From: Lutibaculum baratangense AMV1
GTDB taxonomy: Bacteria; Pseudomonadota; Alphaproteobacteria; Rhizobiales; Tepidamorphaceae
Direction of reading: 5' to 3'
DNA: 64,000 nucleotides
Assembly (NCBI RefSeq): GCF_000496075.1
Contig: NZ_AWXZ01000039.1
Location: forward strand, 558,001 to 622,000
Positions 17,775 to 28,572 of the stretch are shown here, piece after piece. The translations under genes were made by a program, and so were the position numbers. The notes under the pieces were generated by a model. That model ran no database searches. It saw only the letters and a list, made by a program, of their open reading frames with translations, and was not told the DNA's origin. The first letter of the stretch is position 1. The number at the start of each line of letters is the position of its first letter.

Positions 17775-18584
17775 ATGAGCAATCCCAACCCGATGCCGGA
17801 ACCCTCGATGGAGGAGATCCTGGCATCCATCCGACAGATCATCGCCGAGGGCGAAGAGCAGCCGCCGGCCAAGCCGAGAGCGCCCGCGCCGGAGGCCCGG
17901 CGGCGCCCGGAGCTTGAAGCTCCGCAACGGCCACAGGCTCCGCAGCGACCCCACGCCCCGGAGAGACCCCAGGCGCCGGAGAGGCCGGTGGCCGCGGCCC
18001 CGAAGCCGGCGGCGGACGACGACGACATCTTCGACCTGACGGACGAGATGATGTCTTCTCCGCCGGCATCCGCCATTCCGTTCCCCCAGCCTTCCACGGC
18101 GGCCCGCCCCGCACCCCGACGGCCCGAGCCGCAGGCCGAGGAGGACAGTTCCTACGACCGGTTCCGCGCGCCGCGCGAGGCGGAACAGGAAGTCGATCTC
18201 GAGTTCCGGCCGATGATGCCCGAACCCGAGGAGCACGAGGAGGAGGAGACGACGCCCGTGGAGGCGCCGTTCATCCAGCAGGTCCGGAGCTACGACCGCG
18301 AGCAGGAGCCCATGCAGGAAGAGGCGGAGGCGCCCTCCCTGGGGCAGCAGCGGGTGGACGAGCCGAGTGAAGCCCTACTGTCTTCCGCGGCGGGCCAGGC
18401 CGTGGCCGAGGCTTTCGGGCGTCTGACGCAGCGGGGGCCGAACTCCGAGGGCAGGACCATCGAGGAACTCGTGGCGGACATGCTTCGGCCGATGCTGAAG
18501 GAATGGCTGGACGACAACCTGCCGGTGCTGGTCGAGCGCCTGGTGCGTGACGAGATCGAACGGGTGACGCGCGGGCGCCGCTGA
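17775..18584 (+). CDS. popZ: Pole-organising protein PopZ (DUF2497 family)
   Basis: PopZ forms a polar matrix that anchors the ParB-origin complex and cell-cycle regulators in alphaproteobacteria. The 269-residue protein has the three expected parts: the N-terminal helix EPSMEEILASIRQIIAEGE (residues 9-27), a long Pro/Glu-rich acidic linker with tandem PQRP/PERP-type motifs (about 30-195), and the C-terminal oligomerisation region TIEELVADMLRPMLKEWLDD followed by LPVLVERLVRDEIERV. It stands alone between tolC and valS, a common neighbourhood in Hyphomicrobiales. Confidence 0.92.
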   Translation: MSNPNPMPEPSMEEILASIRQIIAEGEEQPPAKPRAPAPEARRRPELEAPQRPQAPQRPHAPERPQAPERPVAAAPKPAADDDDIFDLTDEMMSSPPASAIPFPQPSTAARPAPRRPEPQAEEDSSYDRFRAPREAEQEVDLEFRPMMPEPEEHEEEETTPVEAPFIQQVRSYDREQEPMQEEAEAPSLGQQRVDEPSEALLSSAAGQAVAEAFGRLTQRGPNSEGRTIEELVADMLRPMLKEWLDDNLPVLVERLVRDEIERVTRGRR

Positions 18585-18729
18585 GGCCCGATCCGCCAAG
18601 GACGGGGCACCACCGCCTGAAACCACCTGCGCCGATACAGCCTGGATTGGCGGATTGCCCTCGCAGTTGACTTGCCCACACCCGTCGGGCTTTCTCCGCG
18701 CGACCTAATGCACTGGCGAAAGTGGTTTC

Positions 18730-21429
18730 ATGCTCGACAAGACGTTTCAGCCCGCGGCCGTCGAGCCGCGGATCTCGCAGCTTTGGGAAGACGCCGGCGC
18801 CTTTCGCGCGGGCACGCGCGAGGGCGTCGACTCATTCTGCGTCGTGATCCCGCCGCCGAACGTCACCGGCAACCTGCATATGGGCCACGCCCTCAACAAC
18901 ACGTTGCAGGACGTGATGGTGCGGTTCGAGCGCATGCGCGGGAAGAACGTTCTCTGGCAGCCGGGCACCGACCATGCGGGCATCGCCACCCAGATGGTGG
19001 TCGAGCGCCAGCTCGAGGCGAGCGGCATCTCCCGCCACGACCTCGGCCGCGAGCAGTTCGTCGACCGGGTGTGGAGCTGGAAGGAACAGTCGGGCGGGTC
19101 GATCCTCAACCAGCTGCGCCGGCTCGGCGCCTCTTGCGACTGGAGCCGCGAGCGCTTCACGATGGACGAGGGCCTGTCGCGGGCCGTCCTCAAAGTTTTC
19201 GTAGAGCTTTACCGTAAAGGTCTGATCTACAAGGACAAGCGCCTCGTCAACTGGGACCCGAAGCTGCTCACGGCGATCTCCGATCTCGAGGTCCAGCCGA
19301 CGGAGGCGAAGGGGCATCTCTGGCACCTGCGCTATCCCGTGAAGGGCGAGGAGGGCCGCTACATCGTCGTCGCGACGACAAGGCCCGAGACGATGCTCGG
19401 CGACACGGCTGTGGCCGTCCATCCTGACGACGAGCGCTACCGCGACCTGATCGGCAACCATGTCGTCCTGCCGCTCGTGGGTCGCGAGATTCCGATCGTC
19501 GCCGACGAGCATGCCGACCCGGAGACCGGGTCCGGCGCCGTGAAGATCACCCCTGCGCACGACTTCAACGACTTCGAGGTCGGCAAGCGGCACGACCTTC
19601 CGATGATCAACGTCCTCGACGAGCGCGCCCGGATCAACGAGAACGCGCCCGACGCCTATCGCGGCCTCGATCGTTACGAGGCGCGCCGCCGTATCGTGGC
19701 GGACATGCAGGAACTCGGGCTCCTCGAACGCATCGACGAGCACATGCTCACGCTCCCCTATGGCGACCGCTCGGGCGTGGTCATCGAGCCGTGGCTGACC
19801 GATCAGTGGTATGTCGACGCCGCAACGCTGGCCGAACCGGCGATCCGGGCCGTCGAGGACGGACGCTCGGTCTTCATCCCGAGGAACTGGGAGAAGACCT
19901 ACTTCGAGTGGATGCGCAACATCCAGCCCTGGTGCATCTCGCGCCAGCTGTGGTGGGGGCACCAGATCCCGGCCTGGTACGGGCCGGACGGGCATATCTT
20001 CGTGGCGGAGACCGAGGAAGAGGCGGTCGCCGACGCCCTCGCGCACTACGTCCTCAACGAGACCCTGACGGACGAGGAGGCGAGGGCGCTTGCGGCGGAT
20101 CCCGAGCGACGCGCGGATTTCCTGCGCCGCGACGAGGATGTGCTCGACACCTGGTTCTCCTCCGCCCTGTGGCCGTTCTCGACGCTCGGCTGGCCCGATC
20201 GCACGCCAGAGCTCGACCGCTACTACCCCACGAGCGTGCTCGTGACCGGCTTCGACATCATCTTCTTCTGGGTCGCCCGGATGATGATGATGGGCCTCCA
20301 TTTCATGGACGAGGTCCCTTTCCCGAAGATCTACATCCACGGCATCGTGCGCGACGAGCACGGGCAGAAGATGTCGAAGTCCAAGGGCAACGTCGTCGAC
20401 CCGCTCGACCTGATCTCCGAGTTCGGCGCGGACGCCCTGCGTTTTACGATGGCCTCGCTCGCGACCCCCGGCCAGGACGTGAAGCCCTCGAAGGCCCGCA
20501 TAGAGGGTTACCGCAACTTCGCGACGAAGCTCTGGAACGCGAGCCGCTTCATCGAGATGAACGAGTGCCGGGTTCCGCCGCGCTTCGACCCCAGCACGGC
20601 GGAGCTCGTCGTCAGCCGCTGGATCCTGAGCGAGTCCGAGACGACGGCGCGCGAGATCGCGGAAGGGATCGAGCAGTTCCGCTTCAACGACGCAGCCGCC
20701 ACGGCCTACCGCTTCGTCTGGAACGTGTTCTGCGACTGGTACGTGGAGCTTGCGAAACCGGCGCTGCAGGGCCCCGACGGAGCCGAGAAGGAAGAGACGC
20801 GCGCCGTGGCTGCGTTCGTCCTCACGCGCATCCTGAAGCTTCTCCACCCGTTCATGCCGTTCGTGACGGAGGAGCTCTGGCAGCATCTGGGGCACGAGGG
20901 GGTGCTGGCGACGGCATCCTGGCCCGTCCCGGCCGATCTGGAGGACCCGGAGGCCTGCGCCGAGATCGGATGGGTCATCGAGGCGATCTCGGCCATCCGC
21001 TCCGTGCGCTCGGAGATGAACGTGCCGGCAGGGGCGCGGCTGCCGCTGGTTCTCGTGCAGGCTAGTGCGGAAACGCGTGAGAGGGCAGAGCGTTACGGCA
21101 CGGAGCTGAAGCAGCTTGCGAGGCTCGACAGCGTGGCGGCCGGGGACCAGGCACCGTCGGGCTCCGTGCAGATGGTGGTCGGCGGCACGACGCTGGCACT
21201 CCCGATCGCCGAGGTGATCGATCTCTCCGCCGAACAGTCGCGGCTCGAGAAGGAGATCGGCAAGCTCGGCGCAGAGATCGAGAAGATCAGGGCGAAGCTC
21301 GGCAACGAGAACTTCACCGCCAGGGCGCCCGAGCACGTGGTGGCCGAGCAACGCGAGCGCATGGCCTCGGCGGAGGAGACGAGGGGGCGGCTTCAGTCCG
21401 CCCTGGAGCGCCTGTGCGGCGCCGCCTGA
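18730..21429 (+). CDS. valS: Valyl-tRNA synthetase
   Basis: Class I synthetase for tRNA-Val, with an editing domain that removes mischarged threonine. The protein has 899 residues. The HIGH motif is [20 protein letters not shown] (HMGH), the CP1 editing domain includes [19 protein letters not shown], the KMSKS loop is [14 protein letters not shown], and a C-terminal coiled coil ([20 protein letters not shown]) is the tRNA-binding arm. The start codon is the ATG at 18730, 19 residues before the class I fold. No T-box leader is seen in the 145 bases upstream. Confidence 0.97.
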   Translation: MLDKTFQPAAVEPRISQLWEDAGAFRAGTREGVDSFCVVIPPPNVTGNLHMGHALNNTLQDVMVRFERMRGKNVLWQPGTDHAGIATQMVVERQLEASGISRHDLGREQFVDRVWSWKEQSGGSILNQLRRLGASCDWSRERFTMDEGLSRAVLKVFVELYRKGLIYKDKRLVNWDPKLLTAISDLEVQPTEAKGHLWHLRYPVKGEEGRYIVVATTRPETMLGDTAVAVHPDDERYRDLIGNHVVLPLVGREIPIVADEHADPETGSGAVKITPAHDFNDFEVGKRHDLPMINVLDERARINENAPDAYRGLDRYEARRRIVADMQELGLLERIDEHMLTLPYGDRSGVVIEPWLTDQWYVDAATLAEPAIRAVEDGRSVFIPRNWEKTYFEWMRNIQPWCISRQLWWGHQIPAWYGPDGHIFVAETEEEAVADALAHYVLNETLTDEEARALAADPERRADFLRRDEDVLDTWFSSALWPFSTLGWPDRTPELDRYYPTSVLVTGFDIIFFWVARMMMMGLHFMDEVPFPKIYIHGIVRDEHGQKMSKSKGNVVDPLDLISEFGADALRFTMASLATPGQDVKPSKARIEGYRNFATKLWNASRFIEMNECRVPPRFDPSTAELVVSRWILSESETTAREIAEGIEQFRFNDAAATAYRFVWNVFCDWYVELAKPALQGPDGAEKEETRAVAAFVLTRILKLLHPFMPFVTEELWQHLGHEGVLATASWPVPADLEDPEACAEIGWVIEAISAIRSVRSEMNVPAGARLPLVLVQASAETRERAERYGTELKQLARLDSVAAGDQAPSGSVQMVVGGTTLALPIAEVIDLSAEQSRLEKEIGKLGAEIEKIRAKLGNENFTARAPEHVVAEQRERMASAEETRGRLQSALERLCGAA

Positions 21430-21711
21430 GTAACCCCGCCGGCACGTCAGGTTCATGTGGCGCGCCGGCAACAAGGGTTGCACATTTGTCGAGAAGGCCG
21501 ACGGCTGCGGGCCTGCCGCCGTCATTGCGCCACAAACGAAGCGTGAATCCTAACTCATTGGCCTAGCGGTCTAATCCGCCGAATGCCGGGAGCCTTCTTT
21601 CTCTGCGAGAGAGAGGGCCGCGCATGCGGCGGGCGAGCGCTGCCGCTTGTCGCCCGGGAGGGCGCCGTGGCAGTGGTCGCATCTGCGGTAGCCGGTGAGT
21701 GAGGAGCCGAC

Positions 21712-23436
21712 ATGGACCTGCCTTCCTTCGACAAGTCCAGACTGCCGAGCAGGCATGTCACCGAGGGGCCGTCCCGGGCGCCGCACCGCTCCTACCTCTA
21801 CGCCATGGGTCTGTCGGCGAAGGAGATCCACCAGCCGCTCGTCGGCGTCGCGACGTGCTGGAACGAGGCGGCTCCGTGCAACATCTCGCTCATGCGGCAG
21901 GCGCAGGTCGTCAAGAAGGGCGTCGCCGCGGCGGACGGCACGCCGCGCGAGTTCTGCACGATCACGGTCACCGACGGCATCGCCATGGGTCACCAGGGCA
22001 TGAAGGCCTCGCTCGTCAGCCGCGACGTCATCGCGGATTCCGTCGAGCTGACCATGCGCGGGCACTGCTACGACGCGCTCGTCGGCATGGCGGGCTGCGA
22101 CAAGTCGCTGCCCGGCATGATGATGGCGATGTGCCGGCTCAACGTCCCCTCGATCTTCATCTATGGCGGCTCGATCCTGCCGGGGAAGTTCAAGGGCCGC
22201 GAGGTCACGGTGCAGGATCTCTTCGAGGCGGTCGGCCAGCACTCGGTCGGCCGGATGTCTGACGAGGACCTCGACGAGCTCGAGCAGGTGGCCTGCCCCT
22301 CGGCCGGCGCCTGCGGCGCACAGTTCACCGCCAACACGATGGCGATGGTCTCCGAGGCGATCGGCCTCGCGCTGCCCTATTCCGCCGGCGCGCCCGCGCC
22401 TTACGAGATCCGCGACCGGTTCGGCTTCGCCGCCGGCGAGAAGGTGATGGAGCTAATCGCGCGCAACATCCGGCCGCGCGACATCGTCACCCTGCAGGCG
22501 CTCGAGAACGCTGCCACCGTCGTCGCGGCGACCGGCGGGTCGACGAACGCGGCGCTGCACCTGCCGGCGATCGCGCACGAGTGCGGCATCGCCTTCGACC
22601 TCTTCGACGTCGCCCAGATCTTCAACAGGACGCCCTATATCGGCGACCTCAAGCCCGGCGGGCGCTACGTGGCGAAGGATCTGTTCGAGGCGGGCGGCAT
22701 TCCCCTCCTGATGAAGACGCTCCACGAGCATGGCTACCTGCACGGCGACTGCCTGACGGTGACCGGCCGCACGATCGCGGAGAACCTCGAGAAGGTGCGT
22801 TGGAACCCGGACCAGGACGTCATCCGCCCGGCTAACGACCCGATCACGCCCACCGGCGGCGTCGTCGGCCTCAAGGGCTCCCTCGCGCCGGACGGGGCGA
22901 TCGTGAAGGTGGCGGGGCTCAAGAACCAGAAATTCACCGGGCCCGCGCGATGCTTCGACTCCGAAGAGGAGTGCTTCGCTGCCGTGCGCGACCGTAAGTA
23001 CCAGGAAGGCGACGTGCTCGTCATCCGCTACGAGGGGCCCATCGGCGGCCCCGGCATGCGCGAGATGCTGTCGACGACCGCGGCCCTCTACGGCCAGGGC
23101 ATGGGCGACAAGGTGGCGCTCATCACCGACGGCCGGTTCTCCGGTGCGACCCGCGGCTTCTGCATCGGGCACGTCGGGCCGGAGGCAGCCGTCGGCGGGC
23201 CGATCGGCCTGCTGCGCGACGGCGACGTCATCGACATCGACGCGACCACCGGGCGAATCGACGTTCGCCTGAGCGAAGAGGACCTCGCAGAGCGCCGCGC
23301 TTCGTGGCAGCCGCGGGAGACCGACTACCGCTCCAGCGCGATCTGGAAATATGCGCAAACCGTGGGTCAGGCGCGCCAGGGGGCCGTCACCCATCCGGGC
23401 GGCGCCGCGGAAACCACGACCTATGCGGATATTTGA
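21712..23436 (+). CDS. ilvD: Dihydroxy-acid dehydratase
   Basis: Fe-S enzyme of the third step of valine/isoleucine synthesis, dehydrating dihydroxy acids to 2-keto acids. At 574 residues it belongs to the shorter IlvD/Edd group. Conserved cysteines for the cluster appear in [27 protein letters not shown] and [17 protein letters not shown]; the C-terminal part has [26 protein letters not shown] overlaps 21700-21706 as ribosome site. The upstream 282 bases hold a possible 39-codon reading frame (21583-21702) but no clear promoter or attenuator. exoR overlaps the 3' end by 14 bases. Confidence 0.96.
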   Translation: MDLPSFDKSRLPSRHVTEGPSRAPHRSYLYAMGLSAKEIHQPLVGVATCWNEAAPCNISLMRQAQVVKKGVAAADGTPREFCTITVTDGIAMGHQGMKASLVSRDVIADSVELTMRGHCYDALVGMAGCDKSLPGMMMAMCRLNVPSIFIYGGSILPGKFKGREVTVQDLFEAVGQHSVGRMSDEDLDELEQVACPSAGACGAQFTANTMAMVSEAIGLALPYSAGAPAPYEIRDRFGFAAGEKVMELIARNIRPRDIVTLQALENAATVVAATGGSTNAALHLPAIAHECGIAFDLFDVAQIFNRTPYIGDLKPGGRYVAKDLFEAGGIPLLMKTLHEHGYLHGDCLTVTGRTIAENLEKVRWNPDQDVIRPANDPITPTGGVVGLKGSLAPDGAIVKVAGLKNQKFTGPARCFDSEEECFAAVRDRKYQEGDVLVIRYEGPIGGPGMREMLSTTAALYGQGMGDKVALITDGRFSGATRGFCIGHVGPEAAVGGPIGLLRDGDVIDIDATTGRIDVRLSEEDLAERRASWQPRETDYRSSAIWKYAQTVGQARQGAVTHPGGAAETTTYADI

Positions 23437-24226
23437 GTATCTTTTCGTCTGCGTCGCCTTCGCCTGCGTAACGGCGGGCCCGAGCCAGGCATTGGACCCG
23501 TCGCGATCGGTCGATCGGGCTGCGAACCCTTCCGACGCTTTCCGTCTCGGGGCGCAGTTCTACCACAGCGGCGATTATGCCTCCGCCTTCGATGCCTTCA
23601 CGGTGGCTGCCGAGAAGGGGCATGCCGTGGCGCAGTGGAAGCTCGCCAAGATGTATGCCGAAGGCGAGGGCGTGAAGGAGGACGACTTCAAGGCGTTCCA
23701 GATCTTCTCGAGCATCGCCGACGCGCATGCCGACGACGATCCGTTCGCCCCCGTGTCGAGCGTGGTGGCCGACGCCTTCGTGCGGATCGCGAGCTATTAC
23801 CGCACCGGTATCGCGACAGCCGGGATCCAGCCGGACATGACCCGGGCGCTGGGGCTGCTGCGGCACGCCGCGCTCTACTTCGGCGACGCCGAGGCGCAGT
23901 ACGAGGTCGGACGGATGTACCTGAACGGCGAGGGTGTCGGGGCCAATCCCGCCCAGGCGGCACGCTGGCTCGACCTCGCGGCGCGAAAGAACCACGTGGC
24001 GGCCCAGGCGACGCTCGGCGACATGCTGGTCTACGGCCACGGCGTGCCGCCCATGCCCGAACGTGGCTATGCCTGGCTTCTTGTGGCGAAGGAAAGGGCG
24101 GCGCCTGCCGAGCGGGACTGGGTTCTCTCGCTCACCCATCGCGCCGAAAGCGTGCTCGGAGCCGACGAGATCGCCGTGGCCAGGCAGGAAGCGCAGGCCT
24201 GGATCCTGTCCAACAGCGGAAGCTGA
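23423..24226 (+). CDS. exoR: ExoR-like periplasmic Sel1-repeat protein
   Basis: 267 residues, practically the length of Sinorhizobium ExoR, the periplasmic repressor of the ExoS-ChvI two-component system controlling exopolysaccharide, motility and acid response. A signal peptide ([19 protein letters not shown], cut after PSQA) is followed by Sel1-type helical repeats: [40 protein letters not shown] and [20 protein letters not shown]. The start overlaps ilvD by 14 bases, so it can be read from the same transcript. ExoS and ChvI are not in the window. Family membership is clear; ExoR orthology is inferred from length, signal peptide and repeat layout. Confidence 0.72.
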   Translation: MRIFEYLFVCVAFACVTAGPSQALDPSRSVDRAANPSDAFRLGAQFYHSGDYASAFDAFTVAAEKGHAVAQWKLAKMYAEGEGVKEDDFKAFQIFSSIADAHADDDPFAPVSSVVADAFVRIASYYRTGIATAGIQPDMTRALGLLRHAALYFGDAEAQYEVGRMYLNGEGVGANPAQAARWLDLAARKNHVAAQATLGDMLVYGHGVPPMPERGYAWLLVAKERAAPAERDWVLSLTHRAESVLGADEIAVARQEAQAWILSNSGS

Positions 24227-24230
24227 GCCG

Positions 24231-24247
24231 GGGCCGTCCGACGGCCC
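24231..24247. terminator. Hairpin between convergent exoR and xth
   Basis: GGGCCGT-CCG-ACGGCCC forms a 7-bp perfect stem with a 3-base loop, in the 30-base gap between two convergent genes. No T run follows, so it is a weak intrinsic terminator for either strand at best. Confidence 0.45.
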
Positions 24248-24256
24248 GGGCGGGCC

Positions 24257-25039
24257 TCAGGCGCCGATATCCACCCAGGCCGGCACGTGATCGGACGGCT
24301 TCTCCCAACTCCTGACGGCGCGGTCGATACCGGCGCCCGTCATCCGATCGGTCGCCTGCGGCGACAGCAGGAGATGATCGATGCGGATGCCGTCGTTCTT
24401 CTGCCAGGCGCCGGCGGTGTAGTCCCAGAAGGTGTAGACGCCCTGACCGGGATGATGGATGCGGATGGCATCGGTTAGACCGAGATGGACGAGAGCGCGG
24501 AACAGGGAGCGGCTTTCGGACTGGAAGAGGGCGTCGTTCACCCATTTGCCCGGGTTCTTCGCGTCGAGATCCGTCGGAATGACGTTGTAGTCCCCCGCCA
24601 GCACCATCGGTTCCTCGAGCCGCAGACGCGCCTCGGCATGGCGGCGCAGGCGCTCGAGCCAGGCCAGCTTGTAGGCGAACTTCTCGCCGCCGATCGGATT
24701 GCCGTTGGGCAGGTAGATGGACGCCACCCGTACCGTCCCCGTCTCGCCAGGGATCACAGCTTCGATGAAGCGGGCGTGGGCGTCTTCGTCGTCGCCTGGC
24801 AGGCCGTCCGACACGTCCTCGATCGGCCGCCGCGAGAGAATGGCGACGCCGTTGAAGCCCTTCTGCCCGTGAACCGCCAGGTTATAGCCGAGACTCTCGA
24901 TCTCTGAGGCGGGGAACGCCTCCGTCTGGCACTTGATCTCCTGGAGGCACACGACGTCCGGCTTCTCTTCCGCGAGCCAGGCCGTGAGGTTCTGCAGGCG
25001 GGCGCGAACGCCATTGATGTTCCAGGTCGCGACCCGCAT
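24257..25039 (-). CDS. xth: Exodeoxyribonuclease III
   Basis: AP endonuclease and 3'-5' exonuclease of base-excision repair. The 260 residues show all family motifs: MRVATWNINGVRAR, CLQEIKCQ (catalytic Glu), SIYLPNGNP, AGDYNVIPTDLD, and the C-terminal RIDHLLLSP and SDHVPAWVDI (catalytic Asp-His). It is 7 bases downstream of erpA on the same strand and so likely shares its transcript. Confidence 0.95.
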   Translation of the reverse strand: MRVATWNINGVRARLQNLTAWLAEEKPDVVCLQEIKCQTEAFPASEIESLGYNLAVHGQKGFNGVAILSRRPIEDVSDGLPGDDEDAHARFIEAVIPGETGTVRVASIYLPNGNPIGGEKFAYKLAWLERLRRHAEARLRLEEPMVLAGDYNVIPTDLDAKNPGKWVNDALFQSESRSLFRALVHLGLTDAIRIHHPGQGVYTFWDYTAGAWQKNDGIRIDHLLLSPQATDRMTGAGIDRAVRSWEKPSDHVPAWVDIGA

Positions 25040-25046
25040 GGTCTGA

Positions 25047-25403
25047 TCAGATCGAGAACGACGTGCCGCAGCCGCAGGAGGCGGTCGCGTGGGGGTTCCG
25101 GATCTGGAACGACGCGCCGATGAGCTCGTCCACGAAATCGATCTCGGAGCCTTCCATATACATGAGGGAGATCGGATCGATGAGAACGGTCACGCCGTCC
25201 TTCTCGATCGCGACATCGTCCTCCGCCCGCTCCGATTCGAGGTCGAAGCCGTACTGGAAGCCCGAACAGCCGCCACCGGAAACCGTCACGCGCAGGGCTT
25301 GCTTGGCCGGCTCACGCGCCAGGATCTGCGAGATCCGCCTGGCCGCGCGGTCGGTGACCGTCACACTCTCGGCAGTGGGAGATGCCATGATATCCGTCGT
25401 CAT
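25047..25403 (-). CDS. erpA: A-type iron-sulfur cluster insertion protein ErpA
   Basis: Carrier delivering Fe-S clusters to apo-proteins. The 118 residues carry the A-type signature: ALRVTVSGGGCSGFQYGFDL with the first conserved Cys, and SCGCGTSFSI at the end with the other two. LMYMEGSEIDFVDE matches the ErpA/HesB core. A start at 25388 (MASPTAES) is an alternative to the ATG at 25403. It diverges from dgt across 108 bases and is followed by xth. Confidence 0.93.
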   Translation of the reverse strand: MTTDIMASPTAESVTVTDRAARRISQILAREPAKQALRVTVSGGGCSGFQYGFDLESERAEDDVAIEKDGVTVLIDPISLMYMEGSEIDFVDELIGASFQIRNPHATASCGCGTSFSI

Positions 25404-25511
25404 AAAAGGTGGCTCCGCTTCATCTCGAGCGCTGGGCGCGGAGGGACTGGCCTCGGCCGCGCGAAGCTGCCACTAACGTAGGTACTCCACCGTCGCTGTC
25501 AACGAGAGGCC

Positions 25512-26705
25512 ATGCTAGAGAACGCCGCCGCGCGGGCCGTCCGTGTCGTCGCAAGCTATGCCTGCGATCCCCTCCGCTCGCCCGGTCGCGCCGTCGAGGA
25601 AGAGGCCAGCAGGACGCGCAGCGCCTTCCAGCGGGACCGCGACCGCATCCTTCATTCGACCGCGTTCCGGCGGCTCAAGTTCAAGACGCAGGTCTTCGTC
25701 TATCACGAGGGCGACCACTACCGCACGCGGCTGACCCACACGCTGGAAGTCTCGCAGATCGCCCGGTCGCTCGCCCGCAGCCTGGGTTTCGACGAGGACC
25801 TGGCCGAAGCGATCGCGCTGGCGCACGACCTCGGCCACTCGCCGTTCGGGCATGCCGGCGAGCGGGCGCTCCAGCGCGTGGCGACCGACATCGGCGGCTT
25901 CGACCACAACACGCAGTCGCTGCGCGTGGTGACGCGGCTCGAGCGTCGCTACGCCGAGTTCGACGGGCTGAACCTGACCTTCGAGACGCTCGAGGGGATC
26001 GTGAAGCACAACGGGCCCGTGATGCCGGGCGCGCCGACGGCGACGGGGTTCCTTCTCGACTGGGCGGAAGGGGCAGGGGTCGACCTCTCGACTTTCGCGC
26101 CGGGCGAAGCCCAGGCCGCTGCGATCGCCGACGACATCGCCTATAATAGCCACGACATCGACGACGGGCTTCGGGCGGGGTTGTTCACGGTCGACGAGCT
26201 GTGTGCGGCAGTGCCGCTCGTGCGGTCGCATGTCGAGGCGATACGGCAGCGCTACCCCGATCTCTCGCTCAATCGCCTGACGCATGAGATCGTCCGGCGA
26301 TTGATCACCGGCATGGTCGAGGATGCGTTGAGTGTCGCCATGAGCCGTATCGACGCCTGGGCCCCGGCGACGCCCGATGACCTCCGCAACGCCGGAGCGC
26401 CGGTTCTCGCCTTCTCGCCTGCGATGATGGAGGAGGTCGACGCCATGCGTCGATTTCTCTTCAGGCGCATGTACCGCCACCAACGGGTGATGGCGGTGAT
26501 GGACGCGGCGGAGCGTCTCGTGGAGCAGCTCTACGGTCGGCTCGTCGAGGATCCTCGCGAATTGCCGGGCGAGTGGCCCAGCGGAGGGACGCTGAGCGGC
26601 GAGAAGCTGCGCCGCACGGTCTGCGACTACATCGCCGGCATGACCGATCGCTACGCCGTCGCCGAATACGAGCGGCTGTTTGACGCGGTATCGGAATTGC
26701 GCTAG
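25512..26705 (+). CDS. dgt: Deoxyguanosinetriphosphate triphosphohydrolase-like protein
   Basis: HD-domain dNTPase that removes triphosphate from deoxynucleotides. The 397-residue length matches the short Dgt-like group of alphaproteobacteria. The HD metal-binding signature is complete: [19 protein letters not shown] (first His), [18 protein letters not shown] (His-Asp) and [17 protein letters not shown] (distal Asp). AGAGG precedes the ATG. It diverges from erpA, and argS starts 41 bases downstream, an order usual in Hyphomicrobiales. Confidence 0.94.
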   Translation: MLENAAARAVRVVASYACDPLRSPGRAVEEEASRTRSAFQRDRDRILHSTAFRRLKFKTQVFVYHEGDHYRTRLTHTLEVSQIARSLARSLGFDEDLAEAIALAHDLGHSPFGHAGERALQRVATDIGGFDHNTQSLRVVTRLERRYAEFDGLNLTFETLEGIVKHNGPVMPGAPTATGFLLDWAEGAGVDLSTFAPGEAQAAAIADDIAYNSHDIDDGLRAGLFTVDELCAAVPLVRSHVEAIRQRYPDLSLNRLTHEIVRRLITGMVEDALSVAMSRIDAWAPATPDDLRNAGAPVLAFSPAMMEEVDAMRRFLFRRMYRHQRVMAVMDAAERLVEQLYGRLVEDPRELPGEWPSGGTLSGEKLRRTVCDYIAGMTDRYAVAEYERLFDAVSELR

Positions 26706-26746
26706 GCGCCTCGCGTGCGCCGAAAAGTGGCGCCTGGAGTTCTCCG

Positions 26747-28498
26747 ATGGACGTTTTCACAGATTTCACCCGCCGCCTCGCCGAGGCGGTGCGGGAGCTT
26801 TCCGATGCCGGCGTGCTGCCGCAGGGGCTCGAGACCGATCGGATCACGGTCGAGCCGCCGCGCGATCCCAGCCACGGCGATCTCGCGACGAACGCGGCGC
26901 TCGTGCTCGGCAAGCCGGCAGGACTGAAGCCGCGCGAGCTGGCGGAGAAGCTCGCGTCGCGCCTCGGCAAGACAGCCGACGTGGCCGAGGTGAGCGTCGC
27001 AGGGCCGGGCTTCGTCAACCTGCGGCTGAGCGACGCCTACTGGCGCCGGCAGCTGAGGAGCATCCTGGAGAATGGCGAGGGCTTCGCCCGGAGCACGATC
27101 GGGCAGGGCCGGAAGGTCAATGTCGAATACGTCTCGGCGAACCCGACGGGTCCGATGCATGTCGGCCATTGCCGTGGCGCCGTCTTCGGAGACGCCCTCG
27201 CCGGGCTTCTCGAATATGCGGGCTTCGAGGTGGCGCGGGAGTACTACGTCAACGATGCGGGCGTTCAGGTCGACGTCCTCGCGCGCTCGGCCCATCTGCG
27301 CTACCGCGAGGCGCTGGGTGAAGAGATCGCGGAGATCCCGGAGGGTCTCTATCCCGGCGACTACCTCGTGCCGGTGGGGCGGGCTCTTGCGGCCGAGCAC
27401 GGCGAGTCGCTCCTCGACGTGCCGGAGGCGGAATGGCTGCCGATCGTGCGCGCGCGGGCGATCGGGATGATGATGGACATGATCCGGCAGGATCTGGCGT
27501 CGCTCGCCATCGAGCACGAGGTGTTCTTCTCCGAAGCGAGCCTCAAGGGGCCGCCCGATCGGATCGCGGAGACGATCGAGTATCTGAGGAGCCGCGGCCT
27601 CATCTACGAGGGGCGCCTTCCGCCCCCGAAGGGCCAGCTTCCCGAGGACTGGGAGGACCGGGAGCAGACGCTCTTCCGCGCCACCCAGTTCGGCGACGAC
27701 GTCGACCGGCCGCTCATGAAGTCGGATGGTAGCTACACATACTTCGCCTCCGACATCGCCTATCACCGCGACAAGTTCGAGCGCGGCTATGGCGAGATGA
27801 TCGACGTGCTCGGCGCCGACCATGGCGGATACGTGAAGCGGATGCAGGCGGCCGTCGCCGCAGTCAGCGGCGGCGAGGCGCATCTCGACTGCCGGCTGTG
27901 CCAGCTCGTCAGGCTGTTTCGCGGCGGTCAGCCCGTGAAGATGTCGAAGCGGGCGGGAGAATTCGTCACGCTTCGCGAAGTCGTGGAGGAGGTAGGGCGC
28001 GACGTCGTGCGCTTCATGATGTTGACGCGGAAGAACGACGCGCCGCTCGACTTCGACTTCGAGAAGGTCACGGAGCAGTCGAAGGACAACCCCGTCTTTT
28101 ACGTGCAGTACGCCCACGCGCGGGCGCATTCGGTGTTCCGCAACGCCGCCGAGGTCTTCCCGGAGGTGACGTTCCCGCTGAGCGAGGCGGCCGACCTCGA
28201 CCTGCTCGAGGATCCGGCGGAGCTTGCCCTCATCCGCCAGATCTCGACCTTCCCTCGGACGATCGAGCAGGCTGCGCTGGCGCACGAGCCGCATCGTGTG
28301 GCATTCTATCTCTACGACCTCGCGAGCAGCTTCCATGGCCTATGGAACCGCGGCAAGGACCTGCCACAATTACGTTTTATTAACCCAGAAGATCGAGCGT
28401 TGTCTCTTGCGAGACTGGCGCTGGTCCAGTCCGTCGCCAGCACTGTCTCTGCGGGACTCAGGGTTCTCGGCGTCGAGCCGGTCACCGAGATGCGCTGA
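26747..28498 (+). CDS. argS: Arginyl-tRNA synthetase
   Basis: Class I synthetase for tRNA-Arg, 583 residues. The N-terminal Add1 domain includes [17 protein letters not shown]. The HIGH motif is [20 protein letters not shown] (HVGH) and the KMSKS-like loop is [14 protein letters not shown]. The C-terminal DALR anticodon domain shows [16 protein letters not shown] and [19 protein letters not shown]. The ATG at 26747 lies in a short gap after dgt with no hairpin, so the two genes may be co-transcribed; the SPOR gene follows 74 bases later. Confidence 0.97.
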   Translation: MDVFTDFTRRLAEAVRELSDAGVLPQGLETDRITVEPPRDPSHGDLATNAALVLGKPAGLKPRELAEKLASRLGKTADVAEVSVAGPGFVNLRLSDAYWRRQLRSILENGEGFARSTIGQGRKVNVEYVSANPTGPMHVGHCRGAVFGDALAGLLEYAGFEVAREYYVNDAGVQVDVLARSAHLRYREALGEEIAEIPEGLYPGDYLVPVGRALAAEHGESLLDVPEAEWLPIVRARAIGMMMDMIRQDLASLAIEHEVFFSEASLKGPPDRIAETIEYLRSRGLIYEGRLPPPKGQLPEDWEDREQTLFRATQFGDDVDRPLMKSDGSYTYFASDIAYHRDKFERGYGEMIDVLGADHGGYVKRMQAAVAAVSGGEAHLDCRLCQLVRLFRGGQPVKMSKRAGEFVTLREVVEEVGRDVVRFMMLTRKNDAPLDFDFEKVTEQSKDNPVFYVQYAHARAHSVFRNAAEVFPEVTFPLSEAADLDLLEDPAELALIRQISTFPRTIEQAALAHEPHRVAFYLYDLASSFHGLWNRGKDLPQLRFINPEDRALSLARLALVQSVASTVSAGLRVLGVEPVTEMR

Positions 28499-28572
28499 GG
28501 AGGCGGGCGACGAAGGAGTGGGGTACTGCTGCCGCGCCACCGCTGCCGCAGGTCAAACGAGATAGCTGATCC

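Noticed and set aside
17880-17990. Repeated CCxCAGxxxCC units
   Set aside because: They encode the Pro-rich linker of PopZ; irregular and in frame.
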